NCBI RefSeq assembly: GCF_000423145.1
Contig: NZ_AUHK01000009.1
Coordinates: 1-64,000 of the forward strand
Length of the DNA: 64,000 nucleotides
Origin: Helcococcus sueciensis DSM 17243
GTDB lineage: Bacteria; Bacillota; Clostridia; Tissierellales; Peptoniphilaceae
Reading direction: 5' to 3'
Below, one piece after another: positions 1-8,873 of this stretch; within the stretch, counting starts at the first letter, position 1, and the number at the start of each line of letters is the position of its first letter. The notes beneath the pieces are model-generated. The model ran no database searches and was not told where the DNA came from. It saw only the letters and a list, made by a program, of their open reading frames with translations. Position numbers and translations under genes: made by a program.

Positions 1-2
1 AC

Positions 3-278
<276 letters not shown>

Positions 279-292
279 AATATTATTAAATT

Positions 293-317
293 ATTCCGTG
301 TTTACGGGTTCAGGTCA
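293..317 (+). repeat. probable right terminal inverted repeat of the IS3-type element
   Basis: About 15 bp after the transposase stop lies a GC-richer block ending GGGTTCAGGTCA. IS3-family elements end in 5'-TG...CA-3' and their ends lie just outside orfB, so position 317 is the likely right boundary. The left end is outside the window, so the inverted repeat and any target duplication could not be matched. Confidence 0.55.
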
Positions 318-347
318 AATTCTCTATCCTTCCTATATAAATTTATT

Positions 348-1724
348 TTATTTTTCTTGTTTTAATTCTGGTTCTTCAAAGCCAAATAGATAAGTCAATA
401 TTGCTGCAACTAGCACACATATTGTTAAACCTATTACTGCATGCATGAAGTTTCCTTCTTTACCACCTGCGAAAGTTGGTAGAGTTGTTAATCCACCAAA
501 TACAAATGATTGAGCAGTAACTCCATTAGCTCCTATATATGCACCACCTACTGCACCACCTATCAATGCTGCGATAAATGGACGTTTTAATATCATAGCC
601 ACACCATAAATTGCTGGTTCAGTAATACCTGAGAATGCAATTGTCAACGCTGTTGTCAATGAGTATTGTTTTCTCTTTAAATGTCTAGCTTTTAGCCATA
701 CACCTAATGCTGCACCCATCATAGCGAAGTTTGTAGCAAATGTGAATGGAACTATATAGTCATAGCCTTGAGTTGCAATATTTTGAATCATAATTGGATT
801 AACTGCCCAGTGTAAACCTACTGAAACTAGAGCATTCCATCCACCACCTACTAAAGCTCCTGCTAATAGTGGACTTGATTCAATTAAACCATTTATTAAT
901 TTAGCTATCCAGTTTGAAACATTATATGTGATAGGTCCTATAACTATTAATGTAAGAGGAATCATTACTGCAAATGAAATCATAGGTACAAATACTAAAT
1001 GTCCACCTTCTGGTATAGCTCTTCTTAAGAATTTTTCTAAATATGAGAATGCTGCAACTGCTATAATTACTGGGAATACTGTAGATGCATAACTCATCAA
1101 TATTACAGGTATTCCTAAGAAATCAGTTCTAGCACCATTTCCTATTTCACCCATCATCGCAATTAAATCTGGATGGATAAGAGCCGCACCAATAATCATA
1201 GATAGTACTGGATTTGCTCCAAAATGTTTAGCTGTTGTATAAGCTAATATTACTGGTAAGAAATAAAATACTGTCATTGATGCTATTGTTAAGATTTGAT
1301 AAGTTCCTGAAGTTTCGCTTAGGAAACCTAATTGACTAGCTAATATAACTAATGCTCTTAAAATACCAGACCCCGCAAAAGCTGGTAATACTGGTGAAAA
1401 TATTGCTGAAATTGTTGTAAAGAAGTTTCCTTTCTTTCTTCCTTCGCTTTCACTTGCACTTTCAACTGTAGATTGACTACCATGAGTAAGTTTTCTTAAT
1501 TCATCATATACAGCAGAAACACCTGATCCAATTATTACTTGGTATTGTCCACCTTTTCTAACTATAGATACAATCCCATCTTGATTTTGTAAAACTTCTG
1601 TGTTTGCTTTTGATTCGTCTTTTAAGTTAAATCTTAATCTTGTAGCACAGTGAGAATAATCATTGATGTTTTCTTTTCCGCCTACATTATGCAATATAAT
1701 TTTTGCTAAATCTCTATTATTCAT
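348..1724 (-). CDS. PTS EIIBC permease, glucose/beta-glucoside superfamily; predicted allose/allulose type
   Basis: A 458-residue sugar transporter of the phosphotransferase system. The EIIB domain is N-terminal (about residues 1-80) with the phosphorylated Cys26 in HCATRLRF. A long EIIC domain with about ten membrane segments follows and carries the signature GITEPAIYGV. There is no EIIA domain, so phosphate must come from a separate EIIA protein. It starts ATG after AGGAG, 15 bp downstream of the RpiB-like gene, as last gene of a three-gene operon. The neighbouring AlsE-like epimerase and RpiB isomerase suggest that it imports D-allose or D-allulose as the 6-phosphate; the family alone does not show the substrate. 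Confidence 0.85.
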   Translation of the reverse strand: MNNRDLAKIILHNVGGKENINDYSHCATRLRFNLKDESKANTEVLQNQDGIVSIVRKGGQYQVIIGSGVSAVYDELRKLTHGSQSTVESASESEGRKKGNFFTTISAIFSPVLPAFAGSGILRALVILASQLGFLSETSGTYQILTIASMTVFYFLPVILAYTTAKHFGANPVLSMIIGAALIHPDLIAMMGEIGNGARTDFLGIPVILMSYASTVFPVIIAVAAFSYLEKFLRRAIPEGGHLVFVPMISFAVMIPLTLIVIGPITYNVSNWIAKLINGLIESSPLLAGALVGGGWNALVSVGLHWAVNPIMIQNIATQGYDYIVPFTFATNFAMMGAALGVWLKARHLKRKQYSLTTALTIAFSGITEPAIYGVAMILKRPFIAALIGGAVGGAYIGANGVTAQSFVFGGLTTLPTFAGGKEGNFMHAVIGLTICVLVAAILTYLFGFEEPELKQEK

Positions 1725-1739
1725 ATTTTTCTCCTATTA

Positions 1740-2225
1740 CTAGCAATTTATTTTTATATCTTTAAGATCAGATTCTAAATCTTGACCTTTTTCTTCTATC
1801 TCTGCAAGCATATCAATACGTCTTTGATGTCTTCCGCCTTCATATTCAGCATCTAACCATTCTTTAACTATCATCTTTGCAAGTTCTGATCCTATAACTC
1901 TAGCACCAAAGGCTAAAATATTTGAATCATTATGTTCTCTTGATAGTTTCGCAGAATATGGTTCACTACAACATACTGCTCTTATACCTTTCACCTTGTT
2001 TGCAGCTATAGATATACCCACACCTGTTCCACAAATCAATATTCCTCTGTCATATTCTTTATTTGCAACTGCTTTTGCTACTTTTTGTCCATATATAGGA
2101 TAATCTGTTCTTTCATCAGTGAAAGGACCTAAGTCTTCTATTTCGTGACCTAATGACTCTACATACTCTATTATTTCTTTCTTTAAATCTAATGCAACGT
2201 GGTCGCAACCAATAGCTAATTTCAT
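1740..2225 (-). CDS. rpiB: RpiB/LacAB-family sugar-phosphate isomerase (ribose-5-P or allose-6-P isomerase)
   Basis: A 161-residue cytosolic aldose-ketose isomerase. The N-terminus KLAIGCDHVALDLK and the ICGTGVGISIAANK segment with the conserved Cys are RpiB hallmarks, and HNDSNILAFGAR also fits. Length is close to the usual 145-155, with a short charged C-terminal tail. RpiB enzymes interconvert ribose-5-P and ribulose-5-P, and E. coli RpiB also acts on allose-6-P. Its place between an AlsE-like epimerase (9 bp upstream) and a PTS permease favours an allose-6-P to allulose-6-P step. It has a strong GGAGGAG ribosome site. Confidence 0.88.
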   Translation of the reverse strand: MKLAIGCDHVALDLKKEIIEYVESLGHEIEDLGPFTDERTDYPIYGQKVAKAVANKEYDRGILICGTGVGISIAANKVKGIRAVCCSEPYSAKLSREHNDSNILAFGARVIGSELAKMIVKEWLDAEYEGGRHQRRIDMLAEIEEKGQDLESDLKDIKINC

Positions 2226-2233
2226 ATCTCCTC

Positions 2234-2887
2234 CTATAGACTTTTTAGTTCTTTTACTATTTCTTCATATGATTTTTCTTTACCAAATAAAGATGAAGTT
2301 CCTAATACAAAACCTTCTACTCCTTTAGCACTTAAGTTTTCTATTCTTTCTGGAGAAATTGCTCCATCTACAAATACCTTGTAATTATATTTACCCTTTA
2401 ATTTTACTATTTCTTCTATTTTTTCATCTACATAGTCTAAATATTTTTGTCCAGCAAATCCAGGATTTACAGTCATAACCATGAAATAATCTACTAGTGA
2501 TAAAAGCGGTTTTACAAATTCTAAGCTAGTACCAGGATTTATAGCTATACCCGCCTTTTTACCATGATCTTTTATCTTTGCCAAACTACGTGCTGGATGT
2601 AAATCTGCTTCTGGATGTATATAGATAATATCTGCACCTTTTTCTACAAATAAATCTATGTAATCCCCAGGATTTTTAGTCATTAAATGAACATCTACTA
2701 ATTTATCTGTATTTCTTCTAATAGATTCTAAGTCTTGTAATCCCATACCATAATTAGGTACAAATTGACCATCCATTATATCTACATGAAAAATGTCGAT
2801 ACCTGCTTTATCTAATTGTTCTACTTCTTCTTTTAAGTTATCAAAATTAGCACACATCAATGATGGGCAAAGTAATATTTCTTTCAT
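2234..2887 (-). CDS. AlsE-like D-allulose-6-phosphate 3-epimerase (ribulose-phosphate 3-epimerase family)
   Basis: A 217-residue TIM-barrel epimerase and the first gene of the operon. I start it at the ATG at 2887, which has AAGGAGG 5 bp upstream; a longer reading frame would run through the operator. The motifs PSLMC, FHVDIMDGQFVPN, VDVHLM and VNPGFAGQ are Rpe-family. The SLMC and GFAGQ forms resemble AlsE more than housekeeping Rpe, which normally has GFGGQ. It would convert allulose-6-P to fructose-6-P, feeding glycolysis. A plain ribulose-5-P 3-epimerase role is the alternative. Confidence 0.8.
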   Translation of the reverse strand: MKEILLCPSLMCANFDNLKEEVEQLDKAGIDIFHVDIMDGQFVPNYGMGLQDLESIRRNTDKLVDVHLMTKNPGDYIDLFVEKGADIIYIHPEADLHPARSLAKIKDHGKKAGIAINPGTSLEFVKPLLSLVDYFMVMTVNPGFAGQKYLDYVDEKIEEIVKLKGKYNYKVFVDGAISPERIENLSAKGVEGFVLGTSSLFGKEKSYEEIVKELKSL

Positions 2888-2908
2888 GATTCCTCCTTTT
2901 AAATTTGG

Positions 2909-2920
2909 GTAAACGTTTAC
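2909..2920. promoter_or_regulatory. LacI-type operator GTAAACGTTTAC
   Basis: A perfect 12-bp palindrome with the central CG typical of LacI/GalR operators. It lies about 10 bp downstream of the -10 box of the leftward operon promoter and upstream of the epimerase ribosome site, so a bound repressor would block transcription. The divergent LacI-family gene next door is the likely ligand. It also matches 12 of 14 bases of a cre-like CcpA site, so catabolite control is possible. Confidence 0.8.
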
Positions 2921-2930
2921 TATCATTTAA

Positions 2931-2959
2931 AATATACTATTTTTTTTTCGATTTGTCAA
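2931..2959 (-). promoter_or_regulatory. sigma-A promoter of the epimerase/RpiB/PTS operon
   Basis: On the minus strand TTGACA (plus positions 2954-2959) is followed after exactly 17 bp by TATATT (2931-2936). This is a near-consensus promoter facing the epimerase gene. The operator palindrome sits just downstream at the expected transcription start, which explains how the operon is repressed. Confidence 0.82.
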
Positions 2960-3045
2960 CCTTTATCCCTGAATATTTCTTATAATTTCAAAATTTTACA
3001 TTGATTTGATATAATTATTTCATATAAAGCAATCCAGGAGGAGTT

Positions 3046-4047
3046 GTGTCAAATTATTCTATAAAAGATGTGGCGAAATTAGCTGATGTATCTATAGCAA
3101 CAGTATCTCGCGTCTTAAATAAAAAAGGTAAATATTCAAAAGAAACCGAAGAAAAGGTATTAAAAATAGTTGACGAAATTGGATATCAAGTTAATTACAA
3201 TGCAAAAACCCTTAGAACAAAGGTCAGTCATACCATCGGAATTTTAGTTCCTGATATTAGCAATTATTTTTTTGCTACCTTAGTTCAAGAAATAGAAAAA
3301 TCTTTTTTTAAAAATGCTTATTCTACTATTATTTGCAATACTGATAGGAGTTTAAAAAAAGAAAAATCTTATCTTCAAATATTAGAGAATAAAAATATAG
3401 ATGCTTTAATTGCTATATCTGGAAATATAGATAAAGGTTTTGAGTTTTCTAGCACAATAAAAAATATTCCATATATTTGTATAGATAGAGAGCCTGCCAA
3501 TCTTGAGGAAAGTACTTATATTTCTTCCGACCATTTTATGGGAGCCTACCAGGCTTGTTCTCATCTTTTAGATAAAGATTGTAAACAAATTGCATTTTTT
3601 GGACCCAAAAAATTATCTCCTTCAAATAAAAGAAGATTCGATGGGTTTTTAAAAGCTTTAGAAGATAAAAATATAGAATTTAATGAAGATAACAACCATT
3701 TACAAATTTTTTCTAACCAAGATTTAGAAAAACAAGTAGTTGATTTCTTAAATTCAAATCCTAATTTAGATGGTATATTTGCAATAAATGACCGATTAGC
3801 TATAGATTTAATTGAAATATTGAAAAAAAATAATAAAAAAATACCTGAAGATATTTCTTTAGTTGGTTTTGATAATAGCCCCACATGCGAATATACAAGT
3901 CCAAAACTTACAAGCATAAGTCAGGATATAAAGAAAATAGCTGATGAAACTGTAAAAAATATTCTAGAATCAATAAATAATCCTGAATATGAAAAGAAGA
4001 CAATTCTTGTACCGACACAGCTTATAGAAAGAGAATCTACAAAATAA
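3046..4047 (+). CDS. LacI/GalR-family transcriptional repressor of the adjacent sugar operon
   Basis: A 333-residue regulator starting at GTG, with AGGAGG 5 bp upstream. The N-terminal helix-turn-helix reads IKDVAKLADVSIATVSRVLN, the textbook LacI DNA-recognition helix. A hinge and a periplasmic-binding-protein-like sensor domain follow (GILVPDISNYFFATLV; DGIFAINDRLA; SLVGFDNSP). It is transcribed divergently from the epimerase/RpiB/PTS operon, and a palindromic LacI operator lies in that operon's promoter, so it is the probable sugar-responsive local repressor. The inducer is not readable from sequence. Confidence 0.9.
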   Translation: MSNYSIKDVAKLADVSIATVSRVLNKKGKYSKETEEKVLKIVDEIGYQVNYNAKTLRTKVSHTIGILVPDISNYFFATLVQEIEKSFFKNAYSTIICNTDRSLKKEKSYLQILENKNIDALIAISGNIDKGFEFSSTIKNIPYICIDREPANLEESTYISSDHFMGAYQACSHLLDKDCKQIAFFGPKKLSPSNKRRFDGFLKALEDKNIEFNEDNNHLQIFSNQDLEKQVVDFLNSNPNLDGIFAINDRLAIDLIEILKKNNKKIPEDISLVGFDNSPTCEYTSPKLTSISQDIKKIADETVKNILESINNPEYEKKTILVPTQLIERESTK

Positions 4048-4093
4048 AAAGGCTTTTCCAGATAATTATAATTATCTAGAAAAACCTTTTTTA
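4046..4093. terminator. bidirectional terminator between lacI-type gene and transketolase
   Basis: A long hairpin whose central arms AGATAATTA/TAATTATCT are perfectly complementary, with outer AAAAGG...CCTTTT arms. It has T-runs on both strands and separates two convergent genes. Confidence 0.8.
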
Positions 4094-4108
4094 ATTTTAA
4101 AATGTTTT

Positions 4109-6079
4109 TTATAAATCGAATTTATCTTCAATCTTAGCTAAGATCTTATCTCTTGTAAATCCGAAGTGGTCGAATACTTCTTCAGCTGGACCTGATAAAC
4201 CAAATGTTTCCATTTGAACTATTAATCCATCTAAACCTGTATACTTATACCAAGCTTGTTCTGATGAAGCTTCTATAGCAACTCTGATTGTATTTTTAGG
4301 TAATACTTCAGCCTTATATTCTTCACTTTGTTCATCAAATAATTCCATTGATGGCATTGATACCGCTCTAGCAGATATCCCCTTTTCATGTAGACTATTT
4401 GCTACTTCATAAGCTAATTGAACTTCTGAACCTGTAGCTATCAATACTACTTCTGGTTTTTCCCCAAAGTCTTTAAGGATATATCCACCCTTAAATAGAT
4501 TTTCTCCAGTATTTTCATAGTTTGGTAAAGCTTGTCTTGATAAAATCAAGTTTACTGGTCTTGAAGTTTCTTTTATAGCGAATGCCCATGCTGCTGCTGT
4601 TTCTTTAGCATCTGCAGGTCTGATTGTAACTGTATTTGGAATAGCTCTTAACATTGGAAGTTGGTCTACAGCTTGATGTGTAGGTCCATCTTCACCTAAA
4701 CCGATTGAGTCGTGAGTGAAAATATACACTACTGGTTGGTGCATCAAGGCAGACAATCTTATAGCTGGTTTCATATAGTCAGCGAATGATAAGAATGTTG
4801 CTGTATATGGTCTTAAACCACCATGTAAGCTAATACCATTAGCCATTGCAGCCATAGCATGTTCTCTTATACCAAAGTTGATATTTTTTCCTGCTGGATT
4901 TTCTTTTGAGAAGTCTTCTTCGCCTTCTAATTTTGAATTATTTGATCCAGCTAAGTCAGCGGAACCACCAAATAGATTTCCTATATGTTTGCTTATTCTA
5001 TTTAGAGCTATACCTGAAGATGCTCTAGTAGCCAAAGCTTTATCATATTTGTAATATTCTTCTGTATTTAAGAATGATAAGTCATAATCATTTGTGAATG
5101 CTTTTTTGAATTCTTCATATAGTTCAGGATTTTCCTTGCTATATTCTTCAACTAATTTATTCCATTCTTCTTCATTTTTAGCTAATTCTTCTTGTTTGTT
5201 TTTCAAGTATTCTCTAACTTCTTCAGCTACAAAGAATTCATCTTCGTATTGGTAACCTAAAGTCTTCTTCATTTCTTGAATATCTTCTTTTGATAAAGGA
5301 TTCCCATGTACAGCTGATGTATCAGCCTTGTTTGAGCCATAACCAATTACAGTATGAATTTCTATTAATGTAGGTCTTTCCTTATCTTTTTTAGCCTCTT
5401 CTATTGCAGCTTCAATAGCTTGTACATCTGTACCATCTGCAACATCTAATACTTGCCATCCTAGAGCTTCATATCTTTTTGCAACATTTTCTCTAAAGGC
5501 AAGGTCAGTTCTACCATCAATTGTAATTTGATTAGAATCATAAAGAACTATCAATTTATCTAATCCTAAAGTTCCAGCTAATGATGATGCTTCATTTGAA
5601 ACACCCTCCATTAAACAACCATCACCTGTTATTGCATATGTATAGTGATCTACAACTTTGTGTTTTTTTGTATTAAATCTTGCTGCTAAATGTTTTTCAG
5701 CCATTGCAAAACCAACAGCCATTGCTACACCTTGTCCAAGAGGTCCTGTAGTTAATTCAACCCCATCTGTAAATCCATATTCTGGGTGACCAGGAGTTCT
5801 AGAGTTCAATTGTCTAAAATCCTTGATATCATCCATAGTTACATCAAAACCATACAAATGTAATAATGAATATTGTAATGCTGATGCGTGACCAGCTGAT
5901 AAAATAAATCTATCTCTATTAATCCATTTTGAATTTTTAGGATTGTATTTCATTACATCATTGAATAATGCATATCCCATTGGAGCCATGCCTATAGGTG
6001 CACCTTGATGCCCGGAGTTAGCTTTTAAAACCATCTCTGCTGATAGAGATCTAATTGTATTAATAATTAAATTTTCCAT
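4109..6079 (-). CDS. tkt: transketolase
   Basis: A 656-residue thiamine-diphosphate enzyme of the non-oxidative pentose phosphate pathway. The ThDP-binding segment is GDGCLMEG...N at about 155-185, the substrate His motifs HPE and SAGHAS are present, and GIREHAM and DSIGLGEDGPTHQ mark the middle and pyrimidine domains. I choose ATG at 6079, preceded by AAAGGA at good spacing, over an upstream TTG. It is monocistronic, convergent with the LacI-type gene. Its closeness to the sugar operon may be functional, but it has its own promoter. Confidence 0.95.
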   Translation of the reverse strand: MENLIINTIRSLSAEMVLKANSGHQGAPIGMAPMGYALFNDVMKYNPKNSKWINRDRFILSAGHASALQYSLLHLYGFDVTMDDIKDFRQLNSRTPGHPEYGFTDGVELTTGPLGQGVAMAVGFAMAEKHLAARFNTKKHKVVDHYTYAITGDGCLMEGVSNEASSLAGTLGLDKLIVLYDSNQITIDGRTDLAFRENVAKRYEALGWQVLDVADGTDVQAIEAAIEEAKKDKERPTLIEIHTVIGYGSNKADTSAVHGNPLSKEDIQEMKKTLGYQYEDEFFVAEEVREYLKNKQEELAKNEEEWNKLVEEYSKENPELYEEFKKAFTNDYDLSFLNTEEYYKYDKALATRASSGIALNRISKHIGNLFGGSADLAGSNNSKLEGEEDFSKENPAGKNINFGIREHAMAAMANGISLHGGLRPYTATFLSFADYMKPAIRLSALMHQPVVYIFTHDSIGLGEDGPTHQAVDQLPMLRAIPNTVTIRPADAKETAAAWAFAIKETSRPVNLILSRQALPNYENTGENLFKGGYILKDFGEKPEVVLIATGSEVQLAYEVANSLHEKGISARAVSMPSMELFDEQSEEYKAEVLPKNTIRVAIEASSEQAWYKYTGLDGLIVQMETFGLSGPAEEVFDHFGFTRDKILAKIEDKFDL

Positions 6080-6111
6080 TGTATTCCTTTCCAAAATTTT
6101 CTCTTAAAATG

Positions 6112-6143
6112 ATTATATCTTAAAAAAAAAGTCGTGTCGACTT
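6112..6143 (-). promoter_or_regulatory. transketolase promoter with overlapping palindrome
   Basis: On the minus strand TCGACA (plus 6135-6140) and TATAAT (6112-6117) are separated by 17 bp, a good sigma-A promoter about 30 bp upstream of the tkt start. The -35 lies inside the palindrome AAGTCG-TGT-CGACTT (6129-6143), which could be an operator. The rest of the roughly 300 bp up to ftsH is A/T-rich with no other recognised feature. Confidence 0.65.
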
Positions 6144-6384
6144 ATGTTTATATCTAAGTTGATTATATAAATACTTATTGCTTGCCTATAAAGTATTTCT
6201 TTTCTTTAATTTTCTATCTCTTAATGTTTGACTATCATCTATACAATCTTTTTTTTCTAATATGAATATAAAACATTTTTAATTTTTCTTTTTATTGGGT
6301 ATAATATTTAATACTGAAAATATACATCTTTTAAACACTTTTTATTAGTATATTAAATATAAAATAAGATAAATGGAGAATTAA

Positions 6385-8349
6385 ATGAATAAGAAACCAA
6401 ACAAAAAAGGAAAATTTCCTGAACCAAAACCTATATACTATTGGTATATAATTGGTGCATTAGTAATAATCATCTTCCAATTTCTTGTTGCTCCTATGAT
6501 TAGAGATAGTAAAGTCACAGAAGTAACATATAGCAATTTCTTAGAAATGCTTGAAAACGGAAAAATCGATAAAGTTGAAAGAACCACTTATCAATATAAT
6601 TTTTCTGTAAAAGAGGGAGATAAAGAAATAAAATATAAAACTGGTGTATGGCCAGATCCGGATATAACAAAAAGACTTGAAACTGCTAAGACAACATTCG
6701 GAACAGAAATAATACAGCCAACAAATCCTTTAATAGTTATTTTGGTACAATTAGGGATTCCTCTAGCAATTATGTTTATTGCTATTAGATTCCTTTCAAA
6801 AACTATGATGGGTGGAGGTGGAAATGCTTTAAGTTTTGGTAAATCCAATGCCAAAATATATATAAAAGCTCAAAATTCTGCTAAATTCAAAGATGTTGCC
6901 GGACAAGATGAGGCAAAAGAAAGTCTTGAAGAAATAGTAGATTTCTTGCACAATCCAAAAAAATATGCGGAAATCGGTGCAGTTACACCTAAAGGAGTTT
7001 TACTTGTAGGCCCTCCGGGAACAGGTAAAACACTTCTTGCTAAAGCTGTTGCTGGTGAAGCAGATGTTCCATTCTTTTCAATATCTGGTTCAGAATTCGT
7101 TGAAATGTTCGTAGGTCTCGGAGCTTCTAAAGTAAGAGATTTATTTAAGCAAGCAAATGAAAAAGCTCCTTGTATAGTATTTATAGACGAAATAGATGCT
7201 ATCGGTAAGAGAAGAGATACTTCAGGCTATAGCGGAAATGATGAAAGAGAACAAACCCTTAATCAATTATTAAATGAAATGGATGGTTTTGATGCAACAT
7301 CTGGTGTTATAATACTTGCTGCAACTAATAGACCGGAAATTTTAGACCCTGCTTTAACTAGACCTGGTAGATTTGATAGACAAGTAAGAGTTGAACTTCC
7401 AGATGTAAAAGGTAGAGAAGCTATTTTAGCTGTTCATGCTAAAAAGATTAAACTTGCTCCTGGCGTTGATTTGAAAAATATAGCTAGAATGACAGCAGGT
7501 GCTTCAGGAGCTGATTTAGCGAATATCATAAATGAAGGTGCATTAAAAGCTGTTAAAGAAGGTAGAAAATTAGTTACTGAAGAGGATTTAGAAGAATCTG
7601 TAGAAACAGTAATCGCAGGACAAAAGAAGAAAAATGCAGTAATTACTCAAAGAGAAAAAGAAATAATAGCCTATCACGAAGTTGGTCACGCTATCGCTGC
7701 AGCAGCTCAAAAGAATACTGCTCCAGTTACTAAAATCACTATTATTCCTCGTACTTCTGGTGCTTTGGGATATACTATGCAAGTTGAAGAGGAAGAGAAA
7801 TTCTTGATGTCAAGAGATGATTTATTCCAAGAAATTGTTACTCTTGCAGGAGGACGTTCTGCTGAAGAAATAATATTTAAAATTAAAACAACTGGAGCTT
7901 CAAATGATATTGAAAGAGCTACAAAAATTGCAAGAGCTATGGTTTCAACATACGGAATGGAAGATGAGTTTAATTTCATTTTACTTGAAAAACCTTCAGC
8001 ACAATATTTAGCTGGATCTTCTACAAACTCATATGCAGCTATACAAACTGAAAATCAAGTAGATAAAAAAGTTATGGAAATAATTGATGAAGCTCATAAA
8101 AAAGCTCATACATTATTAAATGAAAATATCGATAAATTACATGAAATATCTAAATACTTATTAGATAAAGAGACGATATCAGGTCAAGAATTTATGGATA
8201 TATTCAATAGTCAATATGTAATAACTCAAAAACCAGACTATATTAAGAACTTTGAAGATAAAGCTTCAGAACAAAATATGGAAAATTCTTCCGAAAACAT
8301 TTCTCAAGAAAATATAGATGACAATTCCGAAAAAGATAATCTAGATTAA
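6385..8349 (+). CDS. ftsH: ATP-dependent zinc metalloprotease FtsH
   Basis: A 654-residue membrane-anchored AAA+ protease for membrane-protein quality control. There are two transmembrane helices (about 19-39 and 108-130) around an extracytoplasmic domain. Walker A is GPPGTGKT at about 209, Walker B is IVFIDEIDAIG, and the second region of homology contains RPGRFDRQ. The zinc site is HEVGH at about 431, with the later Asp ligand region ASNDIERA. The C-terminal tail is acidic and Asn/Ser-rich. It is transcribed alone, against replication, without the tilS/hpt neighbours common elsewhere. Confidence 0.97.
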   Translation: MNKKPNKKGKFPEPKPIYYWYIIGALVIIIFQFLVAPMIRDSKVTEVTYSNFLEMLENGKIDKVERTTYQYNFSVKEGDKEIKYKTGVWPDPDITKRLETAKTTFGTEIIQPTNPLIVILVQLGIPLAIMFIAIRFLSKTMMGGGGNALSFGKSNAKIYIKAQNSAKFKDVAGQDEAKESLEEIVDFLHNPKKYAEIGAVTPKGVLLVGPPGTGKTLLAKAVAGEADVPFFSISGSEFVEMFVGLGASKVRDLFKQANEKAPCIVFIDEIDAIGKRRDTSGYSGNDEREQTLNQLLNEMDGFDATSGVIILAATNRPEILDPALTRPGRFDRQVRVELPDVKGREAILAVHAKKIKLAPGVDLKNIARMTAGASGADLANIINEGALKAVKEGRKLVTEEDLEESVETVIAGQKKKNAVITQREKEIIAYHEVGHAIAAAAQKNTAPVTKITIIPRTSGALGYTMQVEEEEKFLMSRDDLFQEIVTLAGGRSAEEIIFKIKTTGASNDIERATKIARAMVSTYGMEDEFNFILLEKPSAQYLAGSSTNSYAAIQTENQVDKKVMEIIDEAHKKAHTLLNENIDKLHEISKYLLDKETISGQEFMDIFNSQYVITQKPDYIKNFEDKASEQNMENSSENISQENIDDNSEKDNLD

Positions 8350-8350
8350 T

Positions 8351-8392
8351 ATAAATGGGTCAGTTCACATAGTACTGATCCATTTTTTATTT
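8351..8392 (+). terminator. terminator after ftsH
   Basis: The hairpin AATGGGTCAGT / ACTGATCCATT (one G-T wobble) is followed by a T-run, between ftsH and the convergent regulator gene. Confidence 0.75.
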
Positions 8393-8403
8393 ATAAACAC
8401 AAT

Positions 8404-8769
8404 TTATTCTTCAATATCCGTAAAATTCAAAGTTTTTTCAATTATTTTTTTTATATATTCTGCCTCTTTTGTATCAGCAGCTTTATAATAAACTTCTTTT
8501 CCTAATCTCCTAGTAGTTACAAGTCCATTAGTTTTTAATAATCTTAAATGATGTGATACTGCCGGAGATGACATTCTCATAAGTGCAGAAATATTTATTA
8601 CACATTCTTCTACATTTGACAGTAACCAAAAAAGTCTAATTCTATTACTATCTCCTAATTGCTTAAAAATCTCTGCTACTAAATCAAAATGATCTTTATT
8701 TTCTAATCTTTCTATTATATATTCTTCTATTTTTTCACCATGATCATGAGGTAATTTTATATTATTCAT
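8404..8769 (-). CDS. ArsR/SmtB-family metal-responsive repressor
   Basis: A 121-residue winged-helix repressor. The recognition region reads SSPAVSHHLRLLKTNGLVTTRRLGKEVYY, typical of ArsR/SmtB/CadC proteins. It is divergent from a metal-efflux module and shares a perfect inverted-repeat operator with it. Metal ligands look non-standard: the alpha-3 region keeps one Cys (EECV) and the N-terminus has HDHGE, but the alpha-5 His residues of the SmtB/CzrA zinc site are absent (ADTKEAEYIKKIIEK). It would come off DNA on binding metal; a Cd/Pb/Zn-type inducer is inferred from the exporter. Confidence 0.88.
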   Translation of the reverse strand: MNNIKLPHDHGEKIEEYIIERLENKDHFDLVAEIFKQLGDSNRIRLFWLLSNVEECVINISALMRMSSPAVSHHLRLLKTNGLVTTRRLGKEVYYKAADTKEAEYIKKIIEKTLNFTDIEE

Positions 8770-8788
8770 TAATTATCCACTCTTTCTA

Positions 8789-8817
8789 TTGACTTTATAC
8801 TCTAATTGAATTATACT
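8789..8817 (+). promoter_or_regulatory. promoter of the heavy-metal exporter operon
   Basis: TTGACT (8789-8794), 17 bp and TATACT (8812-8817) face the HMA gene. The -10 lies 10 bp upstream of the operator palindrome, so repressor on the operator would cover the transcription start. Confidence 0.75.
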
Positions 8818-8838
8818 AACAATATAACAATTAAACAA
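8810..8838 (-). promoter_or_regulatory. promoter of the ArsR-type regulator (divergent, overlapping)
   Basis: On the minus strand TTGTTT (plus 8833-8838) and TATAAT (8810-8815) are 17 bp apart. The -35 lies within the operator palindrome, giving autoregulation by the same site that controls the exporter. Confidence 0.65.
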
Positions 8839-8850
8839 TCGTTTAATTGT
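8827..8850. promoter_or_regulatory. ArsR-type operator, perfect 10-4-10 inverted repeat
   Basis: ACAATTAAAC-AATC-GTTTAATTGT is a perfect 10-bp inverted repeat with a 4-bp spacer. It sits between the divergent regulator and exporter genes and overlaps both promoters, the expected arrangement for an ArsR/SmtB operator. Confidence 0.82.
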
Positions 8851-8873
8851 ATCTTTATATTATTGGAGGAATC

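Noticed and set aside
2888-2926. Longer N-terminus for the epimerase
   Set aside because: It would translate through the operator palindrome; the ATG at 2887 has AAGGAGG at correct spacing and matches the family start.
8847-8873. Longer N-terminus for the HMA protein
   Set aside because: It would start at a TTG inside the operator; the ATG at 8874 has a proper ribosome site.
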